From Acidobacteriota bacterium (GTDB lineage Bacteria; Acidobacteriota; Terriglobia; Terriglobales; Acidobacteriaceae): DNA of 64,000 nucleotides. The notes under the pieces are model-generated. The model saw only the letters and a list, made by a program, of their open reading frames with translations, did not search any database and was not told the origin of the DNA. Below are positions 6,426 to 16,582 of the stretch, in pieces (within the stretch, counting starts at the first letter, position 1; each line of letters opens with the position of its first letter). The stretch spans positions 1 through 64,000 of the forward strand of contig JAJZME010000071.1 of assembly GCA_021803035.1 (NCBI GenBank), given 5' to 3'. The translations under genes and the position numbers were made by a program.

Positions 6426-7679
6426 ATGAGCACCATTGCAAGCCAAGTAGAGGCGCCCGAAGGCGTCAGCTTGCCGATATACATGGACAACCAAGCCACC
6501 AGCCCTCTCGATCCACGAGTGCTGGAGGCGATGATGCCTTACCTCACTACCCAGTTCGGCAATGCCGCCAGCCGCAATCACTCCTTTGGCTGGGAGGCGG
6601 AAAGAGCCGTCGACACGGCGCGCGAACAGATTGCCAGGCTCATCGGCGCCAGCGCCAAGGAGATCATTTTTACCTCCGGGGCCACCGAAAGCGACAACCT
6701 GGCTATCAAGGGCATCGCGGAGATGTATCGCGAGCGCGGCAACCACATCATTACCCAGGTGACCGAGCACAAGGCCGTGCTGGACACCTGCAAGCGGCTA
6801 GAGAAATACGGCTATCGCGTCACCTATCTGCCGGTAAAGGCTGACGGCTTGATCGATCTTGAAGACCTGAAGCGGGCCATGGATGAGAAGACGATCCTGG
6901 TCACCATCATGGCGGCCAACAACGAGATCGGCGTGCTGCAGCCGATTCGCGAAATCGGCAAGCTGTGTCACGAAAAGGGCGTGATCTTCCACACCGACGC
7001 GGTGCAGGCCGTGGGCAAAGTCCCCTTCAACGTAATCACGGACAACGTGGATGTGGCTTCGTTGAGCGGGCACAAAATTTATGGCCCCAAGGGCGTTGGC
7101 GCTCTGTATGTGCGCCGGCGCAATCCGCGCGTGCAGATCGCCGCGCAGATCGATGGCGGCGGCCATGAACGCGGCATGAGGTCTGGCACGCTGAACGTGC
7201 CCGGCATCGTGGGCATGGGCAAGGCCTGCGAAATTGCAATGGAAGAGATAGAGAGCGAAGCGGCCTATCTGCGCGGCCTGCGCGACCGGCTGAAAGAGAA
7301 GCTTGAGTCGGCGCTTGACTACATCCACGTGAACGGATCGATGGAGCACAGGCTGCCCGGCAACCTGAACGTGAGCTTCGTTTACGTCGAAGGCGAGTCA
7401 CTGCTGATGGGCATCAACGATGTGGCTGTTTCAAGCGGTTCGGCCTGCACATCGGCCACGCTGGAACCATCCTACGTGCTTAAGGCTCTGGGGTTGGGCG
7501 ACGATGTCGCACACAGCTCCATTCGCTTCGGGCTGGGCCGCTTCAACACGCAGGCCGAGGTCGATTATGTGGCTGCGAAGGTCATTGACGTGGTGAAGAA
7601 ACTGCGCGAGCTTTCGCCACTTTACGAGATGGTGAAGGACGGCATCGACCTGACCAAGATCGAATGGCAGGCGCACTGA
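6426..7679 (+). CDS. iscS: Cysteine desulfurase IscS
   Basis: PLP enzyme of 417 aa that converts cysteine to alanine and passes the sulfur to IscU for cluster assembly. The PLP lysine is K217 in [10 protein letters not shown], and the persulfide-forming Cys is C341 in [21 protein letters not shown], the group-I loop found in IscS. The length is close to E. coli IscS (404 aa), with about 15 extra N-terminal residues. The ATG at 6426 has only a weak GGAG about 12 nt upstream. It is followed by a 142-bp intergenic region with a repeat-rich hairpin before iscU. Confidence 0.92.
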   Translation: MSTIASQVEAPEGVSLPIYMDNQATSPLDPRVLEAMMPYLTTQFGNAASRNHSFGWEAERAVDTAREQIARLIGASAKEIIFTSGATESDNLAIKGIAEMYRERGNHIITQVTEHKAVLDTCKRLEKYGYRVTYLPVKADGLIDLEDLKRAMDEKTILVTIMAANNEIGVLQPIREIGKLCHEKGVIFHTDAVQAVGKVPFNVITDNVDVASLSGHKIYGPKGVGALYVRRRNPRVQIAAQIDGGGHERGMRSGTLNVPGIVGMGKACEIAMEEIESEAAYLRGLRDRLKEKLESALDYIHVNGSMEHRLPGNLNVSFVYVEGESLLMGINDVAVSSGSACTSATLEPSYVLKALGLGDDVAHSSIRFGLGRFNTQAEVDYVAAKVIDVVKKLRELSPLYEMVKDGIDLTKIEWQAH

Positions 7680-7689
7680 AGGCAATTGC

Positions 7690-7783
7690 TAGCTTCGAGC
7701 TTCCAGCCTTCAGCTTGATCGTAATCGAACAGGCGGCGGGGCGAAGAGACAACCGGGAGCTAGAAGCCAGGAGCTAAAAGCTG
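7690..7783. repeat. Heptamer-periodic facing arms between iscS and iscU
   Basis: Left arm 7690-7717 has four 7-nt units: TAGCTTC, GAGCTTC, CAGCCTT and CAGCTTG. Right arm 7756-7783 has GGAGCTA, GAAGCCA, GGAGCTA and AAAGCTG, approximately the reverse complement. The arms can pair into an imperfect stem in the iscS-iscU leader, leaving the iscU RBS free downstream. Similar arrays occur at 47607-47690 and at the window end. Confidence 0.6.
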
Positions 7784-7821
7784 AATTACGCGGCTTCCCC
7801 GCGGGAGGAGAAGAGGAACGA

Positions 7822-8241
7822 ATGGCATACAGTGACAAGGTAGTAGACCACTACAACAATCCGCGCAACGTGGGCACGCTCGACAAGAGCTCGGACGAAG
7901 TGGGCACGGGCCTAGTGGGCGCCCCGGAGTGCGGCGACGTGATGCGGCTGCAGATTCGCGTTAATCCTGAGACGCAGGTGATCGAAGAGGCCAAGTTCAA
8001 GACCTTTGGCTGCGGCTCGGCCATTGCCAGTTCGTCGCTGGCCACTGAGTGGATCAAGGGCCGCACCGTTGAAGACGCGCTGGCCATCAAGAACACCGAC
8101 ATTGTGAAGGAGCTGTCGCTGCCGCCGGTGAAGATTCACTGTTCGGTCCTGGCCGAAGACGCGATTCGCGCGGCCATCGGGGACTGGAAGAAGAAGAATG
8201 GCGTAGCCGAAACCGCTGCAACTGCGGAGACGGCCAAGTAA
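7822..8241 (+). CDS. iscU: Fe-S cluster scaffold IscU
   Basis: A 139-aa scaffold on which IscS-derived sulfur and iron form a [2Fe-2S] cluster, later released by HscA/HscB. The ligands are in place: C37 and D39 in GAPECGD, C64 in TFGCGSAI, and H106-C107 in LPPVKIHCS, the last motif also being the HscA recognition site (LPPVK). The C-terminus has a short Ala/Thr tail not needed for function. A strong GGAGGAGAAGAGG lies before the ATG. It is co-directional with iscS and iscA (20-bp gap). Confidence 0.93.
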   Translation: MAYSDKVVDHYNNPRNVGTLDKSSDEVGTGLVGAPECGDVMRLQIRVNPETQVIEEAKFKTFGCGSAIASSSLATEWIKGRTVEDALAIKNTDIVKELSLPPVKIHCSVLAEDAIRAAIGDWKKKNGVAETAATAETAK

Positions 8242-8261
8242 ACAAGCAGGATCTGGAAACA

Positions 8262-8666
8262 ATGGCAAATATGGTAACAATCGAATCGAAGCCCGCACTG
8301 GGCGCCGTTGCGGAGCCGCCGGTGGCGTCCGTGCAGGGCTTGCAGGTCACCGGCCGCGCCGTCGAGCGCATCCGCGCGGTCATGGCGCAGGAAGGCATTT
8401 CGGCGGTGGAAGGCGGCCTGCGCCTGGGCGTGATGGGCGGCGGGTGTTCGGGGCTTTCTTATTCCATCAAGTTCGACACGCGCCCCCGCGAGCGCGATCG
8501 CATCTTCGACTTCGATGGGGTACGTGTCTTTGTCGATCCCAAGTCGTTTATCTATCTGCACGGCATGACGCTCGACTACGAAGAGACACTCATGCGGCAG
8601 GGATTCAATTTCATCAATCCGAACTCATCGCGCTCCTGCGGTTGCGGTTCGTCATTTTCAGTCTAG
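8262..8666 (+). CDS. iscA: A-type Fe-S carrier IscA
   Basis: A 134-aa A-type carrier that receives clusters from the scaffold and delivers them to target enzymes. The three invariant cysteines are C62 (GGGCSGLSY) and the C-terminal pair C126 and C128 (SRSCGCGSSF). About 25 residues precede the conserved fold, making it longer than E. coli IscA (107 aa). ErpA or SufA share this fold; the position between iscU and hscB supports IscA. Confidence 0.9.
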   Translation: MANMVTIESKPALGAVAEPPVASVQGLQVTGRAVERIRAVMAQEGISAVEGGLRLGVMGGGCSGLSYSIKFDTRPRERDRIFDFDGVRVFVDPKSFIYLHGMTLDYEETLMRQGFNFINPNSSRSCGCGSSFSV

Positions 8667-8690
8667 GACGCACTGCGGCCAAAGGGGGTC

Positions 8691-9392
8691 ATGATGAAGG
8701 TTGTCGAATCCGCTGTTCCCGTCGCGTGCTGGTCCTGCTCGGTGGCGCACAATGAGTCCACTCTCTTCTGTCCTCATTGCAGCAAGATTCAACCACCACC
8801 CGATGGCGATTACTATTCGGTGTTTGGACTGACCCCGAAGTTGGAAATCGACCTGGCTGTGCTGGAGCACGAGTTCTATCGTCTGAGCCGCAAGCTGCAC
8901 CCGGACCGTTTTGCCCGCGCGCAGGAAAGGGAGAAAGAATGGAGCCTGGCCGATACGGCTTTGCTCAACGATGCTTATCGCACCCTCAAAGATCCGCTTC
9001 GCCGTACCGAGTACCTGCTCAAGCTGCACGGCGCTTGCATCGGCGAGGAGTTTGCCGGTGCGGACGGCAATGGCCGCCGCGATCCATCGCGTGTTCCCGC
9101 CGACTTGCTTGAAGAGGTTTTCGATCTGAACATGCAGATCGAAGAGATGCGTGCGGCCCGCAAAACCGGTGCGATCGACCGGGAGTTGGAAAGCAACCTG
9201 ACGGAAGCCAAAGAGAAATTTCAATCACTGCTCGATGCGGTAGACGCGGACCTGCGCACTCAATGGCGCGCATGGGATGCAGGCAATGGCGCCGCACGCG
9301 GAACTGCGCAAAAGGCGATGGTGGCGCTGCTTGACCGGCGGCGCTATCTCAGCAATCTCCTCCGCGATGTAACCGAGACTCTGGGAGCTTAA
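8691..9392 (+). CDS. hscB: Co-chaperone HscB with N-terminal zinc finger
   Basis: A 233-aa J-protein that brings IscU to HscA and stimulates its ATPase. The J domain (about 41-115) has the HPD motif at 70-72 (LHPDRF), and a C-terminal helical domain with the phrase DAYRTLKDPLRRTEYLL is typical of HscB. Unlike the E. coli protein it starts with a four-Cys zinc-ribbon (C13, C16, C27, C30 in VACWSCS and FCPHCSK), an arrangement known from eukaryotic HSC20. Two adjacent ATGs make the start 8691 or 8694. It is 8 bp upstream of hscA. Confidence 0.9.
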   Translation: MMKVVESAVPVACWSCSVAHNESTLFCPHCSKIQPPPDGDYYSVFGLTPKLEIDLAVLEHEFYRLSRKLHPDRFARAQEREKEWSLADTALLNDAYRTLKDPLRRTEYLLKLHGACIGEEFAGADGNGRRDPSRVPADLLEEVFDLNMQIEEMRAARKTGAIDRELESNLTEAKEKFQSLLDAVDADLRTQWRAWDAGNGAARGTAQKAMVALLDRRRYLSNLLRDVTETLGA

Positions 9393-9400
9393 AGGAGAAT

Positions 9401-11344
<1,944 letters not shown>

Positions 11345-11432
11345 AAACATTATTGGCGAGGCAGGCCGAGTTAGAGGAGTCAGTAAGTCGACTACTTGAA
11401 CTTAGCTGGCCTGCGTCGGGAAAGTTAAAGTC

Positions 11433-11849
11433 ATGAATGAACCTGTCACGAAAGAGATTGCCGCGGAGAAACTGGTAAGCGTGACTTTTCTCCCAGAGGG
11501 ACGTACGGTCGAATTCGAATTCGGCACGATGCCTTACGACCACCATGGCAAGCCGATGTCGTTTCTGGATGTAGCGGAAAACCATGGCATCTTTCTTGAT
11601 CACGCATGCGGTGGTGCGTGCGCCTGCACCACTTGCCACATCTGGATCAAGGAAGGCGAGGCGGGCATAAGCGAGGCCGACGACGATGAGCTGGACCGGC
11701 TCGATATGGCGGCCGACCAGCAGTTGAACTCGCGCCTTGGCTGCCAAGCCGTCATTACGCGTCCCGGCTGTTACGTGGTCGAAATTCCCAGTTGGAATCG
11801 CAACTATGTCTCCGAGGGCAAGCCGCTGGCCCTGGCGGAAAAGAAGTGA
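11433..11849 (+). CDS. fdx: Adrenodoxin-type [2Fe-2S] ferredoxin of the isc operon
   Basis: A 138-aa soluble electron carrier thought to supply electrons for cluster assembly. The cluster ligands are C59, C65, C68 and C104 (HACGGACACTTCHIW and RLGCQAVI); C63 corresponds to the extra non-ligand Cys seen in E. coli Fdx. The N-terminus is about 15 residues longer than in E. coli. It lies 88 bp after hscA and 9 bp before iscX. Confidence 0.92.
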   Translation: MNEPVTKEIAAEKLVSVTFLPEGRTVEFEFGTMPYDHHGKPMSFLDVAENHGIFLDHACGGACACTTCHIWIKEGEAGISEADDDELDRLDMAADQQLNSRLGCQAVITRPGCYVVEIPSWNRNYVSEGKPLALAEKK

Positions 11850-11858
11850 GGAACGACG

Positions 11859-12077
11859 ATGCCGCGCGAAATTCATTGGACCGACGCCGAAGAGATCGGC
11901 ATCCAGCTGACTGAAAAGTTTCCGGACATCGATCCGCTGACCGTCCGCTTCACCGACCTGCACCGCTACGTGACCGAACTGGAAGGCTTCGCGGACGATC
12001 CGCAAAAATCGAATGAGGCACGGCTGGAGGCCATTCAGATGGCCTGGCATGAGGAGTTCGAGGACGCGCGCGGATAA
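11859..12077 (+). CDS. iscX: IscX (Fe-S assembly adaptor)
   Basis: A 72-aa acidic protein that binds IscS and may donate iron or tune its activity. The recognisable phrases are IHWTDAEEIGIQLTEKFPDIDP and VRFTDLHRYVTEL, and the protein is close to the usual 66-residue length. It ends the isc operon and is convergent with yraN, whose stop lies 10 bp away. Confidence 0.9.
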   Translation: MPREIHWTDAEEIGIQLTEKFPDIDPLTVRFTDLHRYVTELEGFADDPQKSNEARLEAIQMAWHEEFEDARG

Positions 12078-12087
12078 ACAGGCTGGC

Positions 12088-12576
12088 TTATTCCCAATCC
12101 TGCCGGCCCTCACTCCACCCAAAGGCATTCTCGAAGTGCACAAACTCCTTCTTTTGCCCGGGCACAAGATACACGCTGATTACGTCAAACCGCACTTGCG
12201 GAGCCGTCTTCTGCGGTAGCCGCCGAACGTATTGGCGAGCCAGCCGGCGCAGAGTCTTGCGCTTGTGCGAATCGACCGCAACCTCGGCGGGCGTCATGTC
12301 ATGGGCGGTGCGGGTCTTCACCTCTACAATGCAGAGCAGCGATCCTTGCCATGCGATCAAGTCGATGTCGCCGGGCAAACCGGTTGACGACCAGCGCCGC
12401 GCTACGACCACGTAGCCTTTGCGCCGCAGATAGAAGTACGCGGCGTCCTCGCCTTCGATGCCAGTGAGCAGGTGAGCAGGAAGCGGGGGTTGGCGCCTGC
12501 CCCGCCGCGTCATCCAATCCAAACCGGCTAGCGACCGCTCCAGACAACTGATTCGCATTTGAGTCAGCCATGCCAT
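12088..12576 (-). CDS. YraN family protein (UPF0102), predicted nuclease fold
   Basis: A 162-aa protein of the UPF0102/YraN family, which has a restriction-endonuclease-like fold but no established role. The core is visible: GIEGEDAAYFYLRRKGYVVVARRW, then GDIDLIAW and IVEVKTR, giving the E...D...ExK pattern expected for metal-dependent nuclease folds. The first 35 residues are less conserved, and a later start is possible. It is convergent with the isc operon and shows no operon partners here. Confidence 0.85.
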   Translation of the reverse strand: MAWLTQMRISCLERSLAGLDWMTRRGRRQPPLPAHLLTGIEGEDAAYFYLRRKGYVVVARRWSSTGLPGDIDLIAWQGSLLCIVEVKTRTAHDMTPAEVAVDSHKRKTLRRLARQYVRRLPQKTAPQVRFDVISVYLVPGQKKEFVHFENAFGWSEGRQDWE

Positions 12577-12779
12577 CGCAGTCCATTCTCAGGCCCGCGA
12601 GCGAAACGCGCAAATGGCAGCATGCCCGGTCTGCATCGCCGCCGGTCATCTCATCCTGTTCCGCAGCATTTTACAAGCCGCCAGAGAAGCGTGGCGTATC
12701 GCTGAACGGAGGCAAAACTCCACCCCGGGCGGCGAGCTGCCTCTGCATTTCGCCGCCGTTCAACAATATCTCTTGGGAC
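12577..12779. other. Intergenic stretch, no gene seen
   Basis: Between yraN and the peroxiredoxin gene. An open frame on the plus strand covers part of it, but it has no RBS and its composition is not protein-like, so I do not call it. Confidence 0.4.
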
Positions 12780-13460
12780 CTATTTCCCAAGCTTCTTGAA
12801 ACATAGGAACCAGTCAACGCAGCGAACGGAAGGATCCTTGGATTCCACACGTTCTTTAGCTGCTCCGCATGAGCCTGGCGGAGGAACGATTACTTCCTCG
12901 CCGGGTTGCCAGTCTGCCGGAGTAGCCACGCCGTACTTGTCCGTGGTTTGCATTGCAACCAGCAGCCGCTTGATTTCCTGGAGGTTGCGGCCATTGCTCA
13001 ATGGGTAATAGATGATTGCCCGTATCTTGCTCTCCGGATCGATCACAAAAACGGCGCGCACCGCCTGCGTTGTGCTGGCGGCGGGCTGAAGCATCCCGTA
13101 GGCGCGAGCGACATCCATTGTCAGGTCAGAGATAACGGGGAACGTGACCTCGACGTCGCGAAAGTTGCGAAACTCAACTTTCTCGCGGATGGTGCGCAGC
13201 CAGGCGATGTGGCTGAATGTGCTGTCGATGGAGAGGCCGAGAAGCTCGCAGTTCAGCTTGCGAAACTCCTCCTGCATTGATGCGAAGGTCATGAACTCGG
13301 TGGTGCAGACGGGCGTGAAATCGGCCGGATGGCTGAAAAAGATGACCCATTTGCCTTTAAAGTCGGCAGGGAATTTGATTTTTCCCTGCGTGGTATCTGC
13401 TTCAAACGACGGCGCCTCTTCGCCGATCAGCGGAAGATGATTTCCTGCTTCAGTCATCAT
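12780..13460 (-). CDS. Peroxiredoxin of the 1-Cys/Prx6 type with C-terminal cysteines
   Basis: A 226-aa thiol peroxidase reducing H2O2 and organic peroxides in the cytoplasm. The peroxidatic Cys is in HPADFTPVCTTEF, and the Prx6-type C-terminal domain includes DWQPGEEVIVPPP. Unlike plain 1-Cys enzymes it has three further cysteines near the end (SCGAAKER and VRCVDWFLCFKKL), as in archaeal thioredoxin peroxidases that form an extra disulfide. An AAGGAG site lies before two consecutive ATGs. It is transcribed alone on the minus strand. Confidence 0.88.
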   Translation of the reverse strand: MMTEAGNHLPLIGEEAPSFEADTTQGKIKFPADFKGKWVIFFSHPADFTPVCTTEFMTFASMQEEFRKLNCELLGLSIDSTFSHIAWLRTIREKVEFRNFRDVEVTFPVISDLTMDVARAYGMLQPAASTTQAVRAVFVIDPESKIRAIIYYPLSNGRNLQEIKRLLVAMQTTDKYGVATPADWQPGEEVIVPPPGSCGAAKERVESKDPSVRCVDWFLCFKKLGK

Positions 13461-13922
13461 TTGGTTCTCCTTTTCACTGCGAAAGTGTTCTTATGCGGCG
13501 CCGGGCCGCTATCTCCCCGAGGCTGAGAGCCAGTTGGTTTGCGCCTCATTGCCCGTCTTCCGTTTTGCCATCTGGACCGGGCCCGGAAAAGAAGCGCTGG
13601 CGGACTCTTCGTCATTGCCGGCGCTGCGTGGAAGAACGGCTTGGGGCAGGCCCGGACGTTCCAACCATGAAACCCTTTATCTTTGTTTCACTTGAGATTC
13701 GCCTGCGGTGATCGCGGTCACAGGGTTCAGTCAACAGACCTGTCGGTGGTCGTGTTCAGAAGGCCCATGCTTCGCGCGAGCGCAATTGCAGGCGATCGAA
13801 AAGGCTGCCAAATGCCGGCCACAAAATTTTTGTAACGATTTTCCTCTGCCCGGTCTTTTACCCAATGAAATTACCCGTATGAACGCAGCAGCGAATTTAG
13901 CGGCCGCAAGGGAGGCAGAAAG
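13461..13922. other. Intergenic region upstream of a secreted protein
   Basis: About 460 bp with no supported gene. It contains one palindrome at 13708-13721 similar to the sites upstream of the Fe-S stress genes, and probably the promoters of both divergent neighbours. Confidence 0.4.
13708..13721. promoter_or_regulatory. Possible Crp/Fnr-type site
   Basis: GTGATCGCGGTCAC fits GTGAC-N4-GTCAC at nine of ten half-site positions. It lies about 200 bp before the secreted-protein gene and 250 bp before the peroxiredoxin start, farther than the other three sites, so it may be chance. Confidence 0.25.
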
Positions 13923-14987
13923 ATGGCGCTTTTTGCGTCGAAACGAAATCTGTGTCCGATTGGCGTCGGAATGTCTCTTTGGGCCTTTATTGCAATGATG
14001 GGGTGGACTCTATCCGCATCGGCGCAGCAGGTTACCGTACCGGCGAGTTGGGTCAGCGCCCCTGGGCTGCCGACCGGGAGCATTAGCGGCACAGCAACGG
14101 ATGCGGAGCACGACATCATTCCCGGCGCAACCGTCATGCTCGACGGGCCCGGCGGCGGCAGCCCGCGCACCGTCGTTACTGACCAAAATGGAGCCTTCAA
14201 TTTCACCAATCTCAACCCCGGAGGCCCCTATTACGTCACCATTAAAGCGCACGGATTTGTCCCCTGGACCTCGCCCGCGGTCGACCTGAAGCCAAGCCAG
14301 ATGGTCTTTCTCTCGGGTGTCAACGTTCAGCTATCCGGAGGCGCAACGTCGATCACGGTGTCGGCTTCGCCTGCGAAGGTCGCGGTTGAGCAGGTGCACC
14401 TCGAAGAAAAACAGCGCGTCCTTGGCATCGTTCCCAACTTCTATGTTGTGTATGATCACGACGCCGCGCCGCTTACGACCAGGTTGAAATTCGCGCTTGC
14501 CTTACGAACCGAGGTGGATCCTGTGATTGTTCTGGGAGCCGCTTTTCTTTCAGGAATGGATCAGGCGGGAGGTACTCCCGACTACGACGAGGGAGTAGAG
14601 GGCTACGCAAAGCGCCTGGGTGCGAATTACACAACCGGATTCGTCGATATCATGACGGGCGGCGCGATTTTGCCCTCGCTGCTGCACCAGGATCCGCGGT
14701 ACTTCTACCAGGGTACGGGCACAACCAGATCGCGCATCTTCCATGCGATCTCCAGTCCGTTCATCTGCAAGGGGGACAACGGGCGATGGCAGCCGAATAT
14801 CTCCAGTGTAGGCGGGGACCTGACCGCCGGCGCAGTTTCCGAGGCGTATTATCCGTCAACAAATCGCGGAGCCGCCCTGGTGTTTGAGAATGCTCTTATC
14901 ACGACCGCGGGCCGCATGGTCAATGGGGTGGTTCAGGAATTCGTTCTGCGCAGATTCACTACAGGCTCCGCAGCCGCAAATCAATAA
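13923..14987 (+). CDS. Secreted protein with carboxypeptidase-regulatory-like domain
   Basis: A 354-aa exported protein. A long signal peptide ends at about residue 34 (ASAQQ). Residues about 50-130 form a carboxypeptidase-regulatory-like beta sandwich, with GSISGTATDAEHDIIPGATV and TDQNGAFNFTNLNPG. The remaining 200 residues, including LLHQDPRYFYQGTG, are a conserved but unnamed domain; the pattern of alternating hydrophobic residues suggests an outer-membrane or periplasmic location. AAGGGAGG precedes the ATG. The function is unknown; proteins built this way are very frequent in Acidobacteriota. Confidence 0.7.
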   Translation: MALFASKRNLCPIGVGMSLWAFIAMMGWTLSASAQQVTVPASWVSAPGLPTGSISGTATDAEHDIIPGATVMLDGPGGGSPRTVVTDQNGAFNFTNLNPGGPYYVTIKAHGFVPWTSPAVDLKPSQMVFLSGVNVQLSGGATSITVSASPAKVAVEQVHLEEKQRVLGIVPNFYVVYDHDAAPLTTRLKFALALRTEVDPVIVLGAAFLSGMDQAGGTPDYDEGVEGYAKRLGANYTTGFVDIMTGGAILPSLLHQDPRYFYQGTGTTRSRIFHAISSPFICKGDNGRWQPNISSVGGDLTAGAVSEAYYPSTNRGAALVFENALITTAGRMVNGVVQEFVLRRFTTGSAAANQ

Positions 14988-15000
14988 TGTGGCCGCGTTC

Positions 15001-15729
15001 TTAGGCACTGCAAATCAATTGCGATTCCAATTCAATCGCGCGGGGAAACAGGAGGTCGTTCTCCAGGCGTACGTGCTGCCTTAAATCGTCTGCAAACTCG
15101 CGCATGCCGGCATAGAGGGCAACGTGCGTAGGGCACGCCCACGCCGGAGCGTCGAACCCGCGCGTGAGATCGCGTATTTCAGCAACCAGGTTTTCTGCCA
15201 ATGCGTGCTCCCGGATCATCATGGCGACGGGATGCGCGACGGTGCGGAAGCAGGCGCGCGGCGGTGAGCAAGAGGCGCCGGCATCCTGATCCATTGCAGC
15301 GATAAATGGAAACAGGACCTGCTCCTCCTTTTCGAGGTGGGCCAACATATCGGCGCGCAACGCATCGATGAGTTTCTCAATCTCTTTCAGTTGGGGCGCG
15401 CGGCTGCTCTGCTTGCCCGCGACCTGCCGCGCCATTTCATGCATGCGCGGTAACTCGCGGCGCACAGTCTGGTGATGGGTGCGGACGATGTGTTGAATCA
15501 GGCGGCTGAGCGTGTAATTGGCAAGATCGGCGGGAGCCGCTCCTTGTTCCTGCGCGGCGTCGGTGAGCTTTTCCAGTACCTGTTCGGCTGAGAGTTGAAG
15601 TTCGGCGCAGGCTTGCGTGAGCGACTCGTCGGCGCGCGCACAAAGGTCAATATCGAACCGTTGCAGAACAGCGGCTGCGGACGGCTGCGCCGCTACGATC
15701 TCGCGGATGGATTGTGTCAAGGCAGGCAT
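15001..15729 (-). CDS. ric: Iron-sulfur cluster repair di-iron protein (RIC/ScdA/YtfE family)
   Basis: A 242-aa hemerythrin-like di-iron protein that repairs Fe-S clusters damaged by nitric oxide or oxidants. The N-terminal ScdA_N domain has the motif VLQRFDIDLCARADESL; the hemerythrin domain supplies His ligands in QHIVRTHH, MLAHLEKEEQVLFPF, REHALAENL and RQHVRLENDLLFP. It is divergent in role from, but co-directional with, the Crp/Fnr gene upstream (73-bp gap), and a palindromic operator-like site is centred 53 bp before its ATG. Confidence 0.88.
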   Translation of the reverse strand: MPALTQSIREIVAAQPSAAAVLQRFDIDLCARADESLTQACAELQLSAEQVLEKLTDAAQEQGAAPADLANYTLSRLIQHIVRTHHQTVRRELPRMHEMARQVAGKQSSRAPQLKEIEKLIDALRADMLAHLEKEEQVLFPFIAAMDQDAGASCSPPRACFRTVAHPVAMMIREHALAENLVAEIRDLTRGFDAPAWACPTHVALYAGMREFADDLRQHVRLENDLLFPRAIELESQLICSA

Positions 15730-15775
15730 AAATATTCTCTACCTGCAAGGGTAGGGAATGGCGAACTGACGCACA

Positions 15776-15789
15776 GTAACTTTTGTCAC
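15776..15789. promoter_or_regulatory. Palindromic operator-like site upstream of ric
   Basis: GTAACTTTTGTCAC, a near-perfect GTGAC-N4-GTCAC palindrome, is centred about 53 bp before the ric ATG. Related sites occur at 16526-16539 and 20827-20840. The half-sites resemble those bound by Crp/Fnr-family proteins, and a gene for one lies next door. Confidence 0.5.
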
Positions 15790-15802
15790 TCGGAGAAGCG
15801 CG

Positions 15803-16507
15803 CTATGAAGCAGATTCCAGCAGTGCGCTCAGGCCTTTGATGTCCTTCACTACAATGTGCCGCCCGTCCACCTCGATCAGGCCCTCTGCCTGCAGCCGCA
15901 TCAGGTTGCGCGAAATCAGTTCACGCACGGTTCCAAGCTGGTTTGCCAGTTCCTGATGCGTGGAGGGCAATTGAAATTCGATTCCGCGTTCCATCATGGT
16001 TCCCCTGGTTTGCGCCAGCTTCACCAGGACGGCGATGAGCCGCTGGCGGACCGTGGTGAACGAAAGTTCTTCGATAATTCCCACCAACTGCCGCAGCCGG
16101 GCACCTACCACTGAAAGCATCTTGAGCGGGACCGCCGGATGCTCGATGCAAAAGGCGTTGAAGTCACGCCGCGAAATGAAGGCAATCTCCGTATCTTCGA
16201 TGGCGACGGCGGAAGCCGGATAAGGCCCGCCATCGAAGACCGGCAGTTCGGCAACGGATTCGCCAGGGACGTTGACCGCCAGCACCTGTTCCCGGCCGCT
16301 TGCGGAGGTCTTGAAGATCCGCACTTTGCCGCGGGCTATGATGTGCAGCCCGCTGCATGGCTCGCCTTCGGAAAACAGCAACTCGCCCGCGCTGAACAGC
16401 TTGCGCACGGTACGAGAGGCAAGCATCTGCAGTTCGGGTTGCGAAAGGCTCGACAGCAGCGCGGTCTTTTCCAGCACAGAAGCGAGATTGGCGCGCAGGG
16501 TGGTCAT
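15803..16507 (-). CDS. Crp/Fnr-family transcriptional regulator
   Basis: A 234-aa regulator with an N-terminal cyclic-nucleotide-binding-like domain (about 15-125; SEGEPCSGLHIIARGKVRIF, GESVAELPVFDGGPYPASA) and a C-terminal winged helix with the recognition helix GTVRELISRNLMRLQAEGLI. It lacks the N-terminal Cys cluster of FNR, so it does not carry that oxygen-sensing Fe-S site; haem or another ligand, as in the DNR or CooA branches, is possible. It is flanked by ric and a divergent radical SAM gene, and matching palindromes lie upstream of these and of the membrane ferredoxin gene, making it the likely local regulator. Confidence 0.85.
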   Translation of the reverse strand: MTTLRANLASVLEKTALLSSLSQPELQMLASRTVRKLFSAGELLFSEGEPCSGLHIIARGKVRIFKTSASGREQVLAVNVPGESVAELPVFDGGPYPASAVAIEDTEIAFISRRDFNAFCIEHPAVPLKMLSVVGARLRQLVGIIEELSFTTVRQRLIAVLVKLAQTRGTMMERGIEFQLPSTHQELANQLGTVRELISRNLMRLQAEGLIEVDGRHIVVKDIKGLSALLESAS

Positions 16508-16525
16508 CCCGGAATTCTAGCAGTT

Positions 16526-16539
16526 GAGACTTTGGTCAC
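16526..16539. promoter_or_regulatory. Palindromic operator-like site between crp-type and radical SAM genes
   Basis: GAGACTTTGGTCAC lies in the 75-bp divergent intergenic region, placed to control both the regulator gene and the radical SAM gene. It shares ACTTTGGTCAC with the site at 20827-20840. Confidence 0.5.
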
Positions 16540-16582
16540 TGCCAATTGATGACAGAAAGCGGTCACATAGTTTCATCGGCAT

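Noticed and set aside
12570-12806. Plus-strand open frame of 78 codons between yraN and the peroxiredoxin gene
   Set aside because: No RBS, Pro/Ser-rich random composition, and overlap with both minus-strand neighbours.
16540-16582. A second GGTCAC half-site before the radical SAM gene
   Set aside because: Only one half matches the palindrome, so it is not called as a site.
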